DNA of 8,213 nucleotides from Oscillospiraceae bacterium UBA3851 (GTDB lineage: Bacteria; Bacillota; Clostridia; Oscillospirales; Oscillospiraceae): NCBI GenBank assembly GCA_002392625.1, contig DGHJ01000130.1, positions 11,844 to 20,056 of the forward strand, read 5' to 3'. This document shows positions 6,470 to 8,213 of this stretch, in pieces (within the stretch, counting starts at the first letter, position 1; each line of letters begins with the position of its first letter). The notes beneath the pieces were generated by a model, which saw nothing but the letters and a program-made list of their open reading frames with translations, searched no databases and was not told the origin of the DNA. Position numbers and translations under genes: made by a program.

Positions 6470-7038
6470 ATCACTTTTTCGCCTATATGGCCCGCATGCG
6501 GTTTATCAACCGCTGGGCGCTGATGCGCAACAGCTACACCGAAAATATCCAGGAGCACAGCCATCAGGTGGCGGTGCTGGCCCACGCGCTGGCAGTGATA
6601 CGCAACCGATATTTCGGCGGCCAGGTGGACCCCGGCGCGGTAACGGTGGCGGCTCTCTATCACGACGCCAGTGAGATCCTGACCGGCGACATGCCCACCC
6701 CCATCAAGTACTATAACCCGGATATCCGCCGCGCCTATAAGCAAGTGGAGTCCGTGGCCTGCCACAAGCTGCTGGGCATGCTGCCGGAGGACCTGCGGCC
6801 GGACTATGAGGACATCCTGCAGCCGGTGGACGAGGACATTGAGGTGCTGGTAAAGGCGGCGGACAAGCTGTCGGCCTACATCAAGTGCGTGGAGGAGCTG
6901 AAGGCAGGCAACCTGGAGTTCAAAAAGGCCGCCGAACAGACGGCGGCGGCCCTGGACAGCTATGATTTGCCGGAGCTGGACTACTTCCGCCAGCATTTCC
7001 TGGGGAGCTTCGAGCTGACTCTGGACGAGATGGAATAA
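6466..7038 (+). CDS. yfbR: HD-domain 5'-deoxynucleotidase, YfbR type
   Basis: A 190-residue HD-superfamily metal-dependent phosphohydrolase closely resembling E. coli YfbR, which removes the 5' phosphate from deoxyribonucleoside monophosphates and helps balance dNTP pools. The match runs end to end: FFAYMARMRFINRWALMRN at the N-terminus with the substrate-binding Arg16-Trp17 pair, EHSHQVA with metal ligand His31, the HD pair His66-Asp67 in LYHDASEILTGDMPTPIKYY, and the last metal ligand Asp133 in AADKLSAYIKC. The ending FELTLDEME also fits. The ATG overlaps the mtaB stop as ATGA, so the two are co-transcribed and probably coupled. No terminator hairpin is visible after the stop, so some read-through into merR is likely. 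Confidence 0.93.
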   Translation: MNHFFAYMARMRFINRWALMRNSYTENIQEHSHQVAVLAHALAVIRNRYFGGQVDPGAVTVAALYHDASEILTGDMPTPIKYYNPDIRRAYKQVESVACHKLLGMLPEDLRPDYEDILQPVDEDIEVLVKAADKLSAYIKCVEELKAGNLEFKKAAEQTAAALDSYDLPELDYFRQHFLGSFELTLDEME

Positions 7039-7056
7039 AATCATTTCAAAAAAGCC

Positions 7057-7094
7057 TTGACCTTTCAGTGAACTGCAATGATATAACGGGTTCA
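7057..7094 (+). promoter_or_regulatory. MerR-type promoter and operator upstream of merR
   Basis: TTGACC (7057-7062) and TATAAC (7082-7087) are separated by 19 bp, longer than the usual 17, which is the hallmark of promoters that MerR-family activators twist into line. Near the middle of the spacer lies the dyad CAGTGAACTG (7066-7075), widening to TTnCAGTGAACTGnAA (7063-7078), a likely operator half-site pair. The expected start is near 7094. A G-rich ribosome site (7096-7104) precedes the ATG. The position suggests autoregulation by the downstream gene. Confidence 0.7.
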
Positions 7095-7111
7095 GAAAGG
7101 GGGGACATGAT

Positions 7112-7924
7112 ATGACCATCAAGGAATTTGCCCGTCTGTGTGGATGCAATCCTCAAACACTTCGTTATTATGACCATGTAGACCTGCTGAAACCGGTTAA
7201 GGTGGATCAATGGTCAGGGTATCGTTATTATGAGGAGGAGCAGGCCCAGGCCTTCGTGAAGATCAAGAATCTTCAGAAGGCTGGCTTCACCATTGACGAG
7301 ATCAAGGGGTTACTTGATGCGGACAATGCTGTGATTTTTCGGGCCTTTGAGGCAAAGATCGCCGAGGGGGAGCGAAGATTGCAGGAAATCAGAGAGCTCC
7401 GGCAGTCATATCAGACCGAAATGAACGAGATCCGGAGAAAGATCGACGAGGTGCGGGAGAAGGTCATGGAGGCCATGCGCCGGTTTGACCCCGTAGAGGA
7501 GTTCGGCATCAGCGCGGAGGAGTACGCCGCCATCGTCGGCGGAGCGGATCGGGCCTTTGCCGATCTGTCCGACGCCGAAGCGGAGGAGCTTGACTACCGG
7601 GAATACCGGGAGACCGACGCCGTGGAGGAGGACCGGTATCTGAACCTCCTGGAGGATCCGGCCTACGAGGTCGTGTACGAGAAACACGGCTGGGCCCATG
7701 TGAAAGATTTCCTGTGGGAGTGCGGCACGCTCTCCGACGGGGAGGACTACGCCCTGCAGCTCCTGGTGGAGGATGAAAAGGAGCCCTGCGGTACGGCAAT
7801 GGCCGTCACGATCCTCGGCATGCTGCTGGCCGGAAATCCGGGGAAAAAGAAGAACCTCAGCTGCAACATCGAGAACACCAGTGATGGGCAAAACCATTTC
7901 TGGCTGCTGAGACAGAAGGCTTGA
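7112..7924 (+). CDS. MerR-family transcriptional regulator with large effector domain
   Basis: A 270-residue regulator. Residues 1-70 form a MerR winged helix: MTIKEFARLCGCNPQTLRYYDHVDLL is the helix-turn-helix, SGYRYYEEEQ the wing, and LQKAGFTIDEIKGLL the following helices. Residues about 75-125 make a charged coiled coil used for dimerisation. The remaining 145 residues are acidic and unrecognised; they could bind a ligand, possibly in the manner of the larger BmrR-type effector domains, but no GyrI-like motif is clear and no metal-binding Cys pattern is present. The first ATG nearby (7107) reads only two codons, so 7112 is the start. Its promoter carries a 19-bp spacer with a dyad, consistent with autoregulation. 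Base composition shifts from about 49% GC in the DNA-binding and coiled-coil part to about 65% in the C-terminal part. The target genes and inducer are unknown. Confidence 0.9.
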   Translation: MTIKEFARLCGCNPQTLRYYDHVDLLKPVKVDQWSGYRYYEEEQAQAFVKIKNLQKAGFTIDEIKGLLDADNAVIFRAFEAKIAEGERRLQEIRELRQSYQTEMNEIRRKIDEVREKVMEAMRRFDPVEEFGISAEEYAAIVGGADRAFADLSDAEAEELDYREYRETDAVEEDRYLNLLEDPAYEVVYEKHGWAHVKDFLWECGTLSDGEDYALQLLVEDEKEPCGTAMAVTILGMLLAGNPGKKKNLSCNIENTSDGQNHFWLLRQKA

Positions 7925-7935
7925 AAGACGAAAAA

Positions 7936-7983
7936 ATATAAAAAGGGGTGACAAGCAAAATTGCTTGTCACCCCTTTTTATAT
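7936..7983. terminator. Perfect bidirectional terminator between merR and the AAA ATPase gene
   Basis: A perfect 23-bp inverted repeat (7936-7958 with 7961-7983) has a two-base centre, so the real hairpin has a loop of four to six bases. Each arm has the form AAAAAGGGG...CCCCTTTTT, giving a GC-rich stem ending in a U tract in both directions. It lies between the convergent stop codons of merR and the ATPase gene and should terminate both. Confidence 0.92.
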
Positions 7984-7991
7984 AAAGAAAT

Positions 7992-8213
7992 TCAGTCGAT
8001 CTTGCCTCTGGCGTGGAGCACGTCGTCGGCGGTGATGGTCATCAGATCCTCGCGGGTAATGGTATCCATGGCGGCCAGGCGGTTGTTCTGCTGGACCAGG
8101 ATGTTCTCGAAGATGTTGCGGACGCCGCGGCCGTTGCCGAAGGTGTTGGGGTCCACGTTCTCCTCCACGATGTAGTCCCGCACCAGCTCCTCCACGCCGT
8201 CGGCCAGGGTGTA
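7992..8213 (-). CDS. AAA+ ATPase, SpoVK/CbxX type, C-terminal end
   Basis: Only the last 73 residues are present; the gene continues beyond the right edge. The visible part resembles the lid subdomain of CbxX/CfqX/SpoVK-type AAA+ ATPases: GNGRGVRNIFENI is the sensor-2 helix with its conserved Arg, followed by LVQQNNRLAAMD and the closing segment ITREDLMTITADDV. The Walker A and B motifs that would confirm it lie outside. Proteins of this group act as hexameric remodelling ATPases; some clostridial members are annotated as stage V sporulation protein K, but a sporulation role cannot be shown from this fragment. It ends in TGA just before the shared terminator hairpin. Confidence 0.82.
   Translation of the reverse strand, partial: YTLADGVEELVRDYIVEENVDPNTFGNGRGVRNIFENILVQQNNRLAAMDTITREDLMTITADDVLHARGKID

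Noticed and set aside
5177..7038. Idea that YfbR clears the 5'-deoxyadenosine made by MtaB
   Set aside because: YfbR-type enzymes dephosphorylate deoxyribonucleoside 5'-monophosphates, whereas 5'-deoxyadenosine has no phosphate. The similar names do not reflect linked chemistry.
7948..8175. Small open frames starting with the same residues on both strands around 7948-7971
   Set aside because: Their matching starts come from the perfect inverted repeat of the terminator, and no ribosome site or family similarity supports them.

Overview
The window reads as ordinary chromosomal DNA from a GC-rich anaerobic Firmicute, most likely a gut clostridium of the Oscillospiraceae/Ruminococcaceae type (inference). 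Supporting signs are strong AGGAGG-like ribosome sites, Clostridia-style protein variants (the cysteine desulfurase Cys loop, a SpoVK/CbxX-type AAA ATPase, a GNHTDHQ-type galactokinase) and compact operons. Nothing looks phage- or transposon-derived, and no RNA gene or CRISPR array is visible.

Layout. At the left edge the 3' end of typA (ribosome-associated GTPase) runs rightward and meets a leftward operon at a shared hairpin terminator. Read in its own direction, that operon is: cysteine desulfurase (TTG start), MATE-family efflux transporter, an RlmA-type 23S rRNA guanine-N1 methyltransferase (4-nt ATGA overlap with the transporter), and a galactokinase-family protein with an altered sugar-binding motif. 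A short intergenic region at 5055-5176 separates this operon from a rightward pair, mtaB (tRNA ms2t6A methylthiotransferase) and yfbR (HD-domain 5'-deoxynucleotidase), which also overlap by ATGA. Then comes a MerR-family regulator with its own promoter, whose 19-bp spacer contains a dyad, as expected for a MerR-controlled promoter. A perfect 23-bp inverted repeat separates merR from the 3' end of a leftward AAA+ ATPase gene that leaves the window.

How the genes may work together. Much of the content concerns translation: TypA on the ribosome, RlmA on 23S rRNA, MtaB on tRNA position 37, and a cysteine desulfurase that could supply sulfur for Fe-S cluster building and so for MtaB. The transporter and the rRNA methyltransferase are translationally coupled, which suggests efflux plus ribosome modification against a ribosome-targeting compound, though this is inference. 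The cysteine desulfurase and mtaB promoters appear to face each other with nearly coincident start sites, so the two transcription units may exclude each other.

No clearly undescribed system is visible. The points most worth checking are the face-to-face promoters, the MATE-RlmA pair, the galactokinase substitution, and the abrupt base-composition change inside the MerR gene.
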